This document shows positions 46,201 to 58,153 of a stretch of 64,000 nt of DNA, piece after piece. The position numbers and the translations under genes are program-made. Numbering within the stretch: the first letter of the stretch is position 1; each line of letters begins with the position of its first letter. The notes under the pieces are model-generated. The model ran no database searches, was not told the origin of the DNA, and worked only from the letters and a program-made list of their open reading frames with translations. This stretch comes from Mytilisepta virgata (lineage: Eukaryota; Mollusca; Bivalvia; Mytilida; Mytilidae), in NCBI GenBank assembly GCA_028015205.1, contig CM051514.1, positions 22,584,150-22,648,149 of the forward strand. Reading direction: 5' to 3'.

Positions 46201-49200
46201 TCTAACATTTGGACTACAGACGAAATTTGACTCATCCAGAAATTTGACTTAAGTGTGTTTGAGATAACAAGAGTCAACTGTATATATTTAAGGTACACTA
46301 TAGAAACTTATTATACTGATTTTTTATCTAAATATGACTATTAAAGCAAAAATATATACCATGGTTTCAACTCCATTAGGCAGTAAAATTTTTAATGGTT
46401 GAGTGTAAATGTGTTGTTTTAAAGATACTGTATCTTATTTTGGTTATTAAAAATTTTTGTGCCTACTCTGAACCCACAAAAATAATGAAAAGAGGTATAC
46501 AAAAAATATCCTGAAATTTTCCATTGAATGAAACCATATACATATACAAGACAAATGTCCATACATTTTACATTACCAAGGGCCACAACTCTGAAGAAAA
46601 TATTAAAACCACTAATTTTTTATTCACCAGAAACATTAGTTATACATTTTGTACAATTTGTATTAAGCCTGAATGCGCTCACAATATCAGAAAGACCCAA
46701 GTCAGGTTTCCATAACCCTTACTCAACAATGCAGTGTGGATTAAAGTTACTCTACTCATTATAGCATACTTGCCATTTTCTGAAAAAAAAAGTCCTATCC
46801 TATGATTAGTAATTTTTGTTTTGTTTCATGCAACCTTACCTTGACTAGAGCTCCAATAACACCTAGACTTGTCAGTCTAAGATATTCAAATGGACGGGTT
46901 TTACCAACTGTGTGTAAAAACGGGTAGAGAAACAGTGGAATGTGTGCTGAAACAAAATTAATATCATTGTTTACTATCCGTTAATCAATTCACTCAAATT
47001 CATTTCAAAATATCTAAACATGATCTGGATGGATGTAACGAGTCGGATATCAATTTTCTGACGCACCGTTTTTAGTAAAACTGATTTTATCCTGCAACTC
47101 TGCTATATGAGCAATCAAAATGCACTGACTGTATATGACTTTTATTGTGACGTCAAAGTAAAAAACATTGGAATTTTACTTGTGACGTTGTGAAATGTGA
47201 CGGTTTTGCAGTCCTTTGCGGTTTCACTGTTTTCCAGCAATTTTTGACAGATTTTATGTTGCAGGATAAACAGAAGATGTGTACATGGTCTCTTAACATA
47301 AAATTTATTCAAACTCAGCACAAAATAAGTGAGAAAAGCTTGGCAAGCCTCACATTTCTACCTCTTTCTAAGCCTTGTCCAAACAAATTTTATATTCCGA
47401 GACAATGTACACATATTCTATATTAACACTATAACAGAATTTTTTTTAAAGATTATTTATTACAATATTTACTTTTTCTACTATAAATTTTTCAATTTTA
47501 CTTTTTATCACAATACATGTATATTATTAATTATGAAATAATACATTCACAAAAAAAAAAACTATTTCTAACATTTAAAATTTCAGAAAATTAATTTTCT
47601 GTAACAGATAAATCCAAATATGGTAATTATAACAACAAAATATTGAAAATTACCTTCATAAATCCACAAAAATAATTGTTCAGCCGAAAGTGTGGCATTT
47701 GTACCACAATATTTTTTCTTTATTTACCAATTAATGTTTTGTAAATTCGAGAAAAATTTTTTTACTGCTTAATTTATTGCTGTGAGCCAAGGTTCATTAT
47801 CCTTTCACTGAGGACAGGGAACAAGCATATTCCATAACTGTTTCTTTAATTTGATGTTGTGTTTGTTTTTCTGAAGCTATTGGCCCTTTGGATGAATGAA
47901 TTATTGTTTAACGTCCAGTGGCAACCAGGTGCATATCAGGACGAGAACATGTTGATATGATAATGAATATGATCCCTGCTTTGTACTAGACCGACACGTC
48001 AAGTCGCATTTTTAATGTGCTAGCTGTCCGCAGGAAGACATATCACCTCACTCGGACACACGAGACCACCGAGGCGGTTTTGGCCCTATGGAATGTAATA
48101 GGCTAATATAATTTATGACTTATGACCATTTTGTATTACAATTACCTTGTAAGAATGCTGATCTAGTTTCTGGATGTGAAGCTACACACTGAAATAATGC
48201 CAAAGCATTACATACTCTATTTGATTGATGTGCCTGCAAAAGAAATGTAGTATTCCAGATAAACCACCAAAATTTTCTCCTGATTTCTGCTACTATTTTC
48301 TCAGAGAAAAACTTTTTCAATGTTGGTGTCTGATTCTTCTCACTTCTAATCTTAAGAAAGGGTTATATTTTGTTGCAAAATAACAAAGGAGGTTTCTTAT
48401 TTTTCCTTTTCTCCTTGTATTAAAGTGCTGTGATTCTATTTAAATTCCTAGCAGTAATTATTAATTGATCTAATTCTGTGCATTTGCAGCCTCGCTTTAA
48501 TAAGGTGTAGTGAAATAGTTGAATATTGGATTCTAAATCTTCTTTATTGTTAGTGTAACGAATGAATCATATAATTTCACCAATAATAATTTTGAGTGTG
48601 CTGATGTTCTCGGTCGATATTGAGAGTTTTATGTATATTTTCTATAAATACAGACATCCAATGTATTCTGAGTTTGAAATCTCTGTCCTTTAAATACAGT
48701 TACATCTAATATATGTAAGCTTTCTAGTGTTTATGGATATTTCGAATGTAAATTTCAAAAATGGATATGTGCTATTTGCTATGTCGAAGAAAGTACACAG
48801 CTTGTCTTTCTTTCCAGAAAATATTATGAAACCATCATCTCTATAAATTGACAAATGTAAAATATATTAATAAGACCACTCGCAATCTGTCTTACTAAAT
48901 ATAACCAACAAAATTGTGAAAAACGTCTGCCATGTTTTAATATTCCGCAACTAATTTAATCAGAATCACAAAAACGCTTTTTAACAAGTATTCTTTACAG
49001 ATGAAGAAAGCGTGGAAGCGATTTCCTTTGTAAAACTAGCATCCAGAATGGACCGATGTACACGTTAAAAATCCGGAAATAAAAAAAAAGATCGAGATTT
49101 GATACAAAAAAAAAAAAAAAATTTGACTGGATTTTTTGGGGTCAGTCGCATTTGGGCAAACAAACCTTTTTTTTTATTCTGGCCCCAGTTTTGAAATACA

Positions 49201-51812
49201 TGTATTTTTGGTCTTCTCATCTCGCTTTTGCCTGATATTTTGTAACTTAATCAAGAATAAAAAGTTTATATAAAACATACATGGCAGTTCAAAATCATAA
49301 GTGGTTAACTAATGGTTAAGTACTCTGGTAATTAAAGTATCATAAAACCTCTCAGATATAATGAGAATTTCTTCAACTTGTCCTCAATTCAAATACTCAC
49401 CAATCATAGGAATCGGAGCAAATACTCTTTGATTGAATAAAATCTCAATTTCAAAAGTTTTATGAAAGACTGGTCCAGTTGTACTTACAGTTAAATGTGG
49501 TGGGTTAATAGCTGGATAAACATTGACTATTTCCTGTAACAAACCAGCCACTGTTCCAAAGGAATGCCATAACATGGGAGCTAGATCTGGTACCACTTCT
49601 CTCTTCTTACTGTTACAGAGTAAATGGAATGCATTTTACTGATCAAAAATAATGCCCTCCCCCACAAAAAAATATAGATAAAGATGATGTGAAAAGATAC
49701 ATTAAATGTAGTTACATGTATCTTGACTGATCCCAACTGTAGTGAACTGAAATGATGGATACAATTCTTGCAAAATAGAACATTCCCAATGCCATGCATT
49801 TAACAGCCAATTTTACTAGAAAGAAAAGAATTCTTTCCAATAAATTCTGTTAAACATGAAATTAATGCAATAATAAGATTTTCCGCATGCAGCTTAAGCT
49901 TTCTTATCTATAATCTATAAACCCTGAACATAAAGTGGGAAAATGTTTCATATTTTTTAGGTTTTGAATCTGTTGATCTATTGGTCCAATTTATTAATCC
50001 AAAATATCAACAAAAATTTCATAGTATTAAATACCTTAACTCTTGCAGAGCATTTTCTCTAGTATCTGGACTGGTTAGCTGTATAATCAACTGGTATATC
50101 TTCTCTCTGTCTACTTGGGGAATTGTAGTTGGTGTAGATGCTGGCTGTGCAGAAGCCGACATCATTCGTGCCTAAAACCACAGAACATTGAACATTGAGA
50201 TACATATTGACCAAAGATAGTATGAAGATATCATGATGTTATCAATGTTAAATGCTGAGAAGATACTTTATTGCAAGTAAAAAAGGATGAACATTTGAAC
50301 TGAAAAACATAAACATTAATAAAAACAAGAAGAAAAAATGCAAGATTTGACAATGAAAATTTTATTTTTTATATATCTATAAGTCTTAAAGGAGTATTCA
50401 CGTAAATAAATATAAGTCTTGAAAGAGTATTCATGTAAGAAGCAAGTGTTGACAGAGAAAAATGTAAAACAATAATAGTCTTTCAGCTCAAGGTTAAATG
50501 AACAGGTCAGGTTCATCTGTTATTTGTTAAACACCTACTGTGTGCCTTTTTTTTGAAACTGCAAGTAAATTTTTGGAAATATCTCATACATGTATGTTTC
50601 TTTAAAATGAAATTAATACTTAGTTGGGCTATTGCTTATGGTTACTGAGAAACATACCTACATGTACATTTGTAATCATGAAACTTATCAAATTTTTTAT
50701 GGTCAACCTGGCATGAAATGAGGTCGACGACAATGTCAATGAGGCATCTAGAGACCAAATATTGTTGGTCTTAATTTCTTTTTTCTTTTGAAATATAAAG
50801 CTTTTACACAACTTGTTGATGAAAGTGCCATAAATGTAAATAAACACCCATATCTCATCTTCAGCAACTTTCACTGAAGACACTACAATAATATGAATAA
50901 AACTTACACTGTACCAAAGTCAAAGATGTTCAGAAAATCTCCTGTCTGGACACCTCATTTCTTAAAATGGATTTTTCAGAATTTGTTTCTTTAGTAGGTT
51001 TAGTTTGTTTAGATGGGGTTTTACTCTGTTTTCAGCACATTTGGCTATTTCGCGGCAGCTGGTTTTTATTGGTGGAGGAAGCCGAAGTACCCAGAGAGAA
51101 CCACGGACCTTCTGTAGGGAAATTGGCAATCCTTGTCAATTTAGATCAGAGTCAAACTCTAAACCTCAGTGTTGACAGGCTAGTGTTCAATAGTAGTCTT
51201 GACGAACTACCTAGACCACTCGGCCACCGAGGCCCCCTGGAATTTGAATACCTTAATTAATCAATGTGACTTGTCTAGTCAGTTGGGTGAAATATGCAAT
51301 GAGCTAAGTCACACCTGAAACAATTGAACTTACCTAATTTTGTTCAATCATGTCTTCCAGAGAAACAAAAAAAATCTGCCTACATGTACGGATTTTTCAA
51401 TGTAAAAGGGAGATAACTCTTCCTATGAGATTTAATAAAATTTAAGTATTACAACCCTGTGATGCATGAAATATGTACAAAGTGCATTAAAAATATTTTA
51501 AAAAAACCAGTTTTACAAATTTTAGAATAGGTCTGATTTGATAAATTCAAAAATTAATTTTTTGAATATTTTGACCCTGGAAATTGCCCATTTAGAATCA
51601 GTTTTGAGGTATACAAACATAACCTTTATAAACAACTTCACATTGTTTATGTTTTCTTGGACGACTCAATAAGGTTAATTAACCATCAAAAGATTGTCTA
51701 ATAATTCTAACTATTAAGACTTTCAAAAATTTATGAACTGAGGTCTCCAGACAGTAATTCCATAATTAACGGTGAAATGAACGCCTTTTACCTGTTGTTG
51801 TGCCACATTCAT
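43222..51812 (-). CDS. CNOT9: CCR4-NOT transcription complex subunit 9 (RCD1/RQCD1)
   Basis: Nine coding exons: 51812-51792, 50171-50035, 49609-49489, 48233-48146, 46946-46840, 45313-45218, 44769-44671, 43797-43706 and 43390-43222. They total 930 nt, a 309-residue protein (human CNOT9 is 299). All junctions are GT-AG and keep frame. Recognisable segments in order are [102 protein letters not shown] and [19 protein letters not shown]9 is an all-helical armadillo-like subunit that docks on CNOT1 and binds tryptophans of GW182/TNRC6 and other recruiters, linking the deadenylase to target mRNAs. The start was chosen because the short MNVAQQQ exon splices in frame to [10 protein letters not shown]; a start at the MM inside exon 2 is possible. 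Introns carry many repeats. The N-terminus and C-terminus differ most from human. Confidence 0.96.
43898..44059. repeat. Perfect 81-bp tandem duplication
   Basis: 43898-43978 and 43979-44059 appear identical, including a ten-T run (landmark GATATGATGGTTTCAGTCCA). It lies in the CNOT9 intron between 43797 and 44671. Confidence 0.9.
44391..44604. mobile_element. MITE-like element, TIR TATACAGTAAATTCGGAAAT
   Basis: TACAGTAAATTCGGAAATTA (left) is inverted as TAATTTCTGAATTGACAGTA (right), flanked by TA. It lies inside a CNOT9 intron. Confidence 0.7.
45458..45589. repeat. Palindrome with perfect 40-bp arms
   Basis: 45458-45497 is the exact reverse complement of 45550-45589 (arm begins ATTTCCCTTGCATTAGTGAA). 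The 52-bp centre is itself partly self-complementary (GTGTTTCCCGAGGGC, GCCCGAGTGAAACA). It lies in the CNOT9 intron between 45313 and 46840. Confidence 0.95.
46102..46280. mobile_element. MITE-like element with pogo/Tigger-like termini
   Basis: It starts CAGTACAATCAACTCTCGTT after TA and ends GAGATAACAAGAGTCAACTG before TA. The CAGT start, TA flanks and CTCGTTATCTCGAA inner end resemble pogo-type termini. It lies in a CNOT9 intron. Confidence 0.65.
47891..48080 (-). mobile_element. SINE family 2 with internal deletion and target-site duplication
   Basis: It matches 41521-41858 at both ends (GTTTAACGTCCAGTGGCAAC; ACGAGACCACCGAGGCGGTT) but lacks about 130 bp of the head and body junction. TTGGCCCTTTGGA before it and TTGGCCCTATGGA after it are the duplicated target. 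It lies in a CNOT9 intron. Confidence 0.75.
48470..48880 (-). mobile_element. Penelope-like reverse transcriptase relic
   Basis: With a few frameshifts the minus strand reads [52 protein letters not shown] and, near 48480-48500, LLKRGC. The order (RDD box with GK-rich follow-up, AN..P.LKFTFE, LDV.VFKG.RF...LD, LKRGY-like end) is that of Penelope-type elements. No intact frame remains. It lies in a CNOT9 intron, same strand as the gene; an A-rich tract sits nearby at 49080-49125. Confidence 0.65.
51003..51236 (-). mobile_element. SINE family 1, internally deleted
   Basis: It has the GTTTGTTTAGATGGGGTTTT tail end, the core and the CCACTCGGCCACCGAGGCCC head, but lacks about 35 bp around box B (GAGTCAAACTCTAAACCTCA). 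It lies in CNOT9 intron 1. Confidence 0.85.
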
Positions 51813-51879
51813 TTCTGAACGATAATAATAAGGCAATCTCGCTTGCTTGGTGCTTTCAGGAAGGGTTAACAAGTAAATG

Positions 51880-51930
51880 TTAATGTAAACGAAAGTGTTT
51901 TATCCCAAAACCGGAAGTGTACAGTGTAAA
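51880..51930 (-). promoter_or_regulatory. Probable CNOT9 promoter region with ETS-type site
   Basis: About 100 bp upstream of the CNOT9 start codon. CCGGAAGT at 51911-51918 is a canonical ETS-family core, common at TATA-less housekeeping promoters. No TATA box is seen at a fitting distance. Inference from position and motif only. Confidence 0.4.
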
Positions 51931-52939
51931 CTGCAGTAAGGCACTAAATATTATTGGCATATACATTTTCCAATAAAAAAATAATTAGCTCCATATAGAT
52001 ATTCAACATTAAAGACAATGCTGAGTGACAAAAAAACTTACTATTTGCCTGTATAAGAGAAATATTTTGAAAATAAACTGTAAATCAATGTCACATTGAC
52101 GCTTTCTATGTTTTTTCCTTAGCATAAAATCATTATAAAGATCTAGATGTTTGTTTTGATTTTCAGACGAATTTTGAGATGTTGACATAATTTCCAAGAA
52201 TACTCTCTTTTTAAAAGACTAGACGTAAATATTTTCTACGACTTATAAGAATTATACATACATAACATTTGTAAAGCCACCACTCAACAAATTTTAAGAC
52301 ACAACATAAGACTGTTCACTGTTTCATTCGAACAATCCCTCGCCAATTCTGCAGTTGTGTACAAGATTTACGATTTGCTACAGACTGAACAGTACAGTGT
52401 AAATAATGTTTGGGGATCATGATTCTCGTTACAATTTTTGATGATCTTTTAGAATAATTAGAGGTTTTTATTTTTTAATTTGTCCATATTTACTATTTTG
52501 CATAGCTTAATCATGTCAGAGTTTATAACACAGTATACCCTGTTTCCGCTGTACCATGTATTCCACTATATCATGCTATTCACATGCTTTTCAGTGAACA
52601 TTTTATGACATTTTTACGTTATTAAGTAGCAAAATATAGTAAGATACCAATATACAAGTGTGAAACTTGAAAATGAAATTGATAAATCTGGATCTCTCTC
52701 GTTTTACATGGTTCTGGCTCTGCTGCGGCTTTATTGGGCCAGTTAGTGAGTTATATTCTTGAGGAGGGCTGCATATGAAGTGCAGGGGTTCCCCGTGCTT
52801 TGCAGGTCTGTCCTGCCCTTGTGTAAGGTTAGTGACCAGTTTTTTTAACTACAGTACAGCCAGTGTTTCTTCCTCTAAATCCCGTTTCCCTTCAAGGGCA
52901 CTTCTCACTGAACAAGGAAAACCACGGTGGGCAGATTGG

Positions 52940-55640
52940 TACAATCGCGGACGCAAAAATATATGGGTTAACTGGACGAATTTGAACGTATTTTTAAAGA
53001 GATTATTGTGTTAACTATCCCAAGTTTTTTATGTTTAAAATCGGATATTTTATGAGGGTAAACACAACAGGTGTTCAGGTGTGTCATAAAAATGTGTCAT
53101 TGTTTATTCTGGCGTCTGCGGTATTAGTAATTTATCTATTGTTACCTTTAACGCCAATAACAACAGAGTCCATTGCTTCAATTGTTTTCAATGTAATTAT
53201 GATCAATTATTTATTTATAATAAAGTGCTGCACTGATTAGCTACATACTAATTATTTTTCTTGTTCAGGTGAGTTACGTTTCTGAGAATATCAGTGTCAA
53301 TCGTAAATACATCTTATGTGTTGTGAATACATGTATGTAATTCATGTACGTATACTTTCTCATTTGCAATGTCCAAATACTGGGTAGTTCCTGAAGGGAG
53401 TGTTTATATAATTTTGTTTGTTAAAAGTATTTCTTCCTGACCACACACCTGTTATTCCAAATTGAAGGTGTTAATTATCAGCTTACGATTAAAGCGTGGT
53501 TTCAGAGTATGATTGTGTTACCAGTAATTATATATATCTAGTATGGAATAAATAGTCATTGTAAGGTAATTGACAGATTAATTTTTTACTCCTGTGTTTA
53601 TTATCTGACAGGTTTTTGTTATAGATGTAGGTGCATACCTACCTTTATCTTCCATACGACGGAAACATAAAGTTTAGATACGATCACGGACGCAAAAACA
53701 TATGGGTTAACTGGACGAATATTATCAATTTGAACGTATTTTTAAAGCGATTATTGTTTTAACAATCCCGTGTTTTTTACGTTTAAAATCGGATATTTTT
53801 TGGGGGTAAACACCACAGGTGTTCAGGTGTGTCATAAAAATGTGTCATTGTTTATTCTGGCGTCTGCGGTATTAGTAATTTATCCATTGTTACCTTAAAC
53901 GCCGGTAACAACAGAGTTCATTGCTTCAATTGTTTTCAATGTAATTATGATCAATTATTTATTTTTAATAAAGTGCACTGATTACACATGTAGCTACATA
54001 CTAATTATTTTTCTTGTTCAGGTGAGTTACGTTTCTAAGAAGAAAAAAAAAAAAGTTTCTGAGAAAAAAAAAAAAAAAAAAAACGTTTCCGAGAATGTCA
54101 GTGTCAATCGTAAATACAACTAGGTATACTTTCTCATTTGGAATGTCCAAATACTGCGTAGTTGCAGTGAGTTTTCATATAATTTTGTTTATTAAAAGTA
54201 TTTCTTCCTGACAACACACCTGTTATTCCAAATTGAAGGTGTTAATTATCAGCTTACGATTAAAGCGTGGTTTCAGAGTAACATTGTGTTACCAGTAATT
54301 TTATACATATAGTATGGAATAAATAGTCATAGAAGATCTATAGTGAATTTTAAATATTAAAACATTGCCTACCCTTCAGAACTATAATTTTGAAATTATA
54401 AAAAACACACGAAAAATACTTTGTCAACGCTAGTTTTTCCTTAATTGCGCAATTCTTCAACGAATGCATTTCTGTATTAATATATAAAAACATTGCGATT
54501 TTTAAATACAGATAATTATTAGAAAAGGCTCATTATCCTTTTGATAAAAATGTTTTATACATGTGTACATTTAATTATTCACATGTTAATCAACTAGTTG
54601 TTGTTTCAAATGTAATATATAGTAGATTCACTGCATTGTTATAAGGTAATGACAGATTAATTTTTGACACCTGTGTTCAAGGTTTTGTTATACATGTAGG
54701 TGTGTATACCTTCCTTCATTTGCCAGACGTCAAGCTGTTTGGTATTGTGGAAGATTGAAACATAAAGTTTAGAGAAAAATATACCTAGAAATAAAAATCT
54801 ACAAAGAGGGAAAGGAGAATCCCTAAATATTAATTCTCATTAAAAAAAATATGCAAAGTGTGCAGTTCATTCTAATTTTTGAAAGGTACACTATTTTATA
54901 CGGTATGAAATAAAAGAAAAAATAATTTTGTTTATTAACATGTATTTCTTCCTTACAACACACCTGTTACTCAAACTGAAGGGGTTAATTGTTAGCTTAT
55001 GATTAAAGCGTGATTTCAGAGTATGATTGTGTTACCGGTAATTATATAAATCTACATGTAATATGGAATAGATGCTGAAGGTCTTAAGTGGATTTTCAGA
55101 ACTTTAAATATTAAAACATTGCCTACCCTTCAAAACTATAATTTCGAAATTATAAATTAATACACAATACTTTGTCAACACTAGTTTTTTCCTTAATTGC
55201 GTAATTCTTCAATGCATTGTATTAATATAAAAAAAAACATTGTGATTTTTAAATACAGATATTTATTACAAAAAACTCAATATCCTTTGGATTAAAATGT
55301 TTTATACACGTGTACATTTAATTATTCACATGTTAATCAACAAGTTGTTGTTTCAAACGTAATATATAGGAGATTCGCTTGAATTGTTGTAAGGTAATGG
55401 ACAGATTAATTTTTGACACCTGTGTTTATTATACATTTACCAGACCAAGGGTTTTGTTATAGATGTGTATACCTACCCTTATCTGCCAGACGATGGAAAC
55501 ATAAAGTTTAGAGAAAAATATAACATAAAAAGGAGGGAAAGGAGAATCTCTAAACATTAATTCTCATTAAAAAAAAACATGCAAAGATTGCAGTTCATTC
55601 TAATATTTTAAAGGAACAATATTTTATACGGTATGAAATA
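52940..55640. repeat. Local tandem triplication, units of about 740 bp
   Basis: 52943-53290 matches 53679-54020 (landmarks ACGCAAAAA, ATATGGGTTAACTGGACGAA, GTGTCATTGTTTATTCTGGC). The following part (ACACACCTGTTATTCCAAAT, AGCTTACGATTAAAGCGTGG) occurs at about 53440, 54210 and 54955. A further part (AAAACATTGCCTACCCTTCA) occurs at about 54358 and 55103. Copies differ by point changes and by insertions such as an A-run at 54040-54082. No copy keeps a conserved frame. Confidence 0.8.
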
Positions 55641-55662
55641 AAAGAAAAAATAAGGTTAAGAA

Positions 55663-55764
55663 CATCGTTGGAAACCCACGGCCGGTCCCGCTTACGCTTT
55701 TCTTCCACTTTCGGGAAGTGGAAGCAAAGCGTAAGCGCGACTGGCCGTGAGTTTCCGACAATGG
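55663..55764. repeat. GC-rich palindrome
   Basis: GGAAACCCACGGCCGGTC, CCGCTTACGCTTTT and CTTCCACTTTC are inverted as GGGAAGTGGAAG, CAAAGCGTAAGCG and GACTGGCCGTGAGTTTCC. It is a hairpin of roughly 48 bp per arm in otherwise AT-rich DNA. Confidence 0.85.
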
Positions 55765-56520
55765 GTTAAGGAGAGAGCACAAGGATTAGTAATAGAACAA
55801 ATGTATTATTTTTTATTTTAATACTTCAATAACATCATAGAAATACAGCCAAGTATAAATAATTATTCAACTTTTGAAAAACTAAAACTTATTTTATCTT
55901 CTAACGATCTTATGCGGTTTGTTGCTCCATTTATAAAATAGTCCTAAGCAAAAACAAAAAATTTCGTCTGCCGCAATATTTGATAAAACTACATGTATCT
56001 TAATTTGTTTTTTATTTAAGAAGTACACAGTAAAAAATCAATATAACATGTACCATACAAGTTATTTTTCCAAATTGTATTGATTGAAGATTTTATCGTA
56101 CTGTCATATACTTTCCCGCCAGTTTTTGCACGAGAATTGTGTGGTCTTGTCACAGGTACATAATTTGACACTTGTCAATACATGTTACAAATCATCGATA
56201 TACCACGCCTTCCTTGTAATCCATAATACCTTGACCTGTTACTTCAAACAATATACCGCGGTCAAGATTATTGTCAATCACTGTCTAGTCTACAGGATGA
56301 CCCATTTATTTATGCTGACACCGATATTGGACAAATCTGTTATTATGAACATAAAACAACTCCCGACTGCATATAAAATTATATAATTATGAAAAGGATT
56401 GGAACTAAATTAATAATTCTGGTATTAAAGAACACATAACGTAAATTTTTAACCCGTTTTATTATATCGATCTGCTGACCGTCCACCGTGTTTTTCCACA
56501 GTCAAAAACGAACTTTCACC

Positions 56521-56626
56521 TGATAACGGATGCCCACGTTCAACGTGGACAATAACTAGCCAACGTGGATCGGATAGTTGGTGGGCTTCCGTCAAAGAAC
56601 GTGGGCATTGCGCAATCCGTTATACT
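56521..56626. repeat. Inverted repeat upstream of ATG9
   Basis: ATAACGGATGCCCACGTT on the left and AACGTGGGCATTGCGCAATCCGTTAT on the right bracket further CAACGTGGA copies. It sits within about 60 bp of the probable first exon of ATG9. Confidence 0.6.
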
Positions 56627-56682
56627 TGTTCTGTAGGATTTTGATACCATTTGTCACTTTTGCACGACTGTTCGTGACAAAG
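56600..56682 (+). other. Probable 5' UTR exon and promoter-proximal region of ATG9
   Basis: GTGACAAAG|GTAAGTTTT at 56682/56683 is a strong splice donor. The matching acceptor TTCATGTGTAG|GTGAATG at 58134/58135 lies 19 bp before the ATG9 start codon, so a non-coding first exon ending at 56682 is likely. The transcription start is not determined. Confidence 0.4.
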
Positions 56683-56689
56683 GTAAGTT

Positions 56690-58130
56690 TTATACTAACC
56701 AGAAAGTGGATATCTAAACTGTTTCTTTGTACATTGTAGTTATTAACAAGTCTACTTTAATAATAATAATAAAAAAAATGAAAGAATATATTTCATTCAT
56801 TGTTGCCATGACTTGAGCTATTATTTCTATAAAATAAAAAGTTAAGATTTATATTGTTTTAAAGGAAAAAAAGTAGTTGTGCCTTGCTATTTTAAAATGT
56901 TTTTTTGGTCTTTAGTTAAACCTTTACACAGTCTTGTAACAAATGTATAATGGTGGTTCCACACAAATGTTATTTTATCACCAGACACACTGGAATTAAT
57001 CACAGATTACATAATTATCCCCTTAAAACAAATCTCGAAGCAATTTATAAAATAAGTGAAGTAGATGATTACTATTAAATATCTCTACTGCCAGTTCAAG
57101 TGTCAACACCTGTTTAGCATTGTCATTTATCAGACAATTGACTCGAAACTTATTAAAAGTCAGTAAATGGCCAATCTGATTAAAGTACAGAACCTGTGTC
57201 AAGGCTACGCTACAAGGATCTGAAGACATCCCATTATGGGTCATGTTCAGATGACCTTTGACGATAAATTTAGATTGACCAATCATAAGATGTGTTTCAT
57301 CGAGGTCGCGACAAAGTACCTGAGGATTTTTGTCCTTACTAGCGCTCTTATGACTGTAAACTGTGTTTCAAACCTTGGTGTTTAAATTTAGTACAATACA
57401 TTGACCAGCATCAGCTACATACCGAACTTTATTGAAATAATTGATTTTGCTTAAGGAGGTACACTTTGTTTCGCTTCAGGTTGATTCTATTAATAAAACC
57501 AAAATCGACACACGCTTCTTGACAGTGCAATTCTTATAGGTCAAGGAAAATGAGTTCTTTTCCAACAAATGGATCAAGACGAATTAGAATTGCGAAAATC
57601 ACACTGGGTACTTATTTTGTGTTGATCATTCAACAATAATTTGTATTTTGTTTTAGTGAAAGGGCATATGAAAATGGGACATTTTTAACTGATTTGAAAT
57701 AGGGACATTGTTGGCATATTATCTATAAAAAATGGTGTCATAAACACTATTAACCAGAACATAATACAAGTTACCTTTGACAAATGTGAGGACAAGGCTG
57801 GTAACGGAAGAACTTGTTAGGTTACTGACCTAATATTGAAAACAATATTGGGCAGGCTATATTGGTCAGTTGAAGGTGTCATTGCAGAATAAATTGTCTT
57901 AGGTGGCAGGTTTGAATTGAATTCTTATAATAATGAATATTATTAACAGGATTTTCAGGCAAAGAATGGTGAAGTATGTTGAGCAGTATGTGGCAGAACA
58001 CTTAACAAAAATTCAATACATTACCATGTTCTTATCCTTAAAATATGTTAAATGTTTGTCACTGAATGTTAGACATCCAATTAACAAGTTAATTAGAAAT
58101 TATAAATTTATTTGATGTAATATTTCATGT
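56690..58130 (+). other. Presumed ATG9 first intron
   Basis: AT-rich, no recognised repeat or exon. Short frames here (for example 57023-57286 on the minus strand) do not resemble known proteins. Confidence 0.35.
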
Positions 58131-58153
58131 GTAGGTGAATGAAATGAATGACC

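Noticed and set aside
53031..53240. 69-codon frame with a hydrophobic segment that looks like a signal anchor
   Set aside because: The neighbouring duplicate unit (53760-53980) has a stop and missense changes in the same frame, so there is no sign of coding constraint.
56084..56386. 100-codon plus-strand frame between the triplication and ATG9
   Set aside because: No recognisable domain, no duplication or splice evidence; length is plausible by chance.
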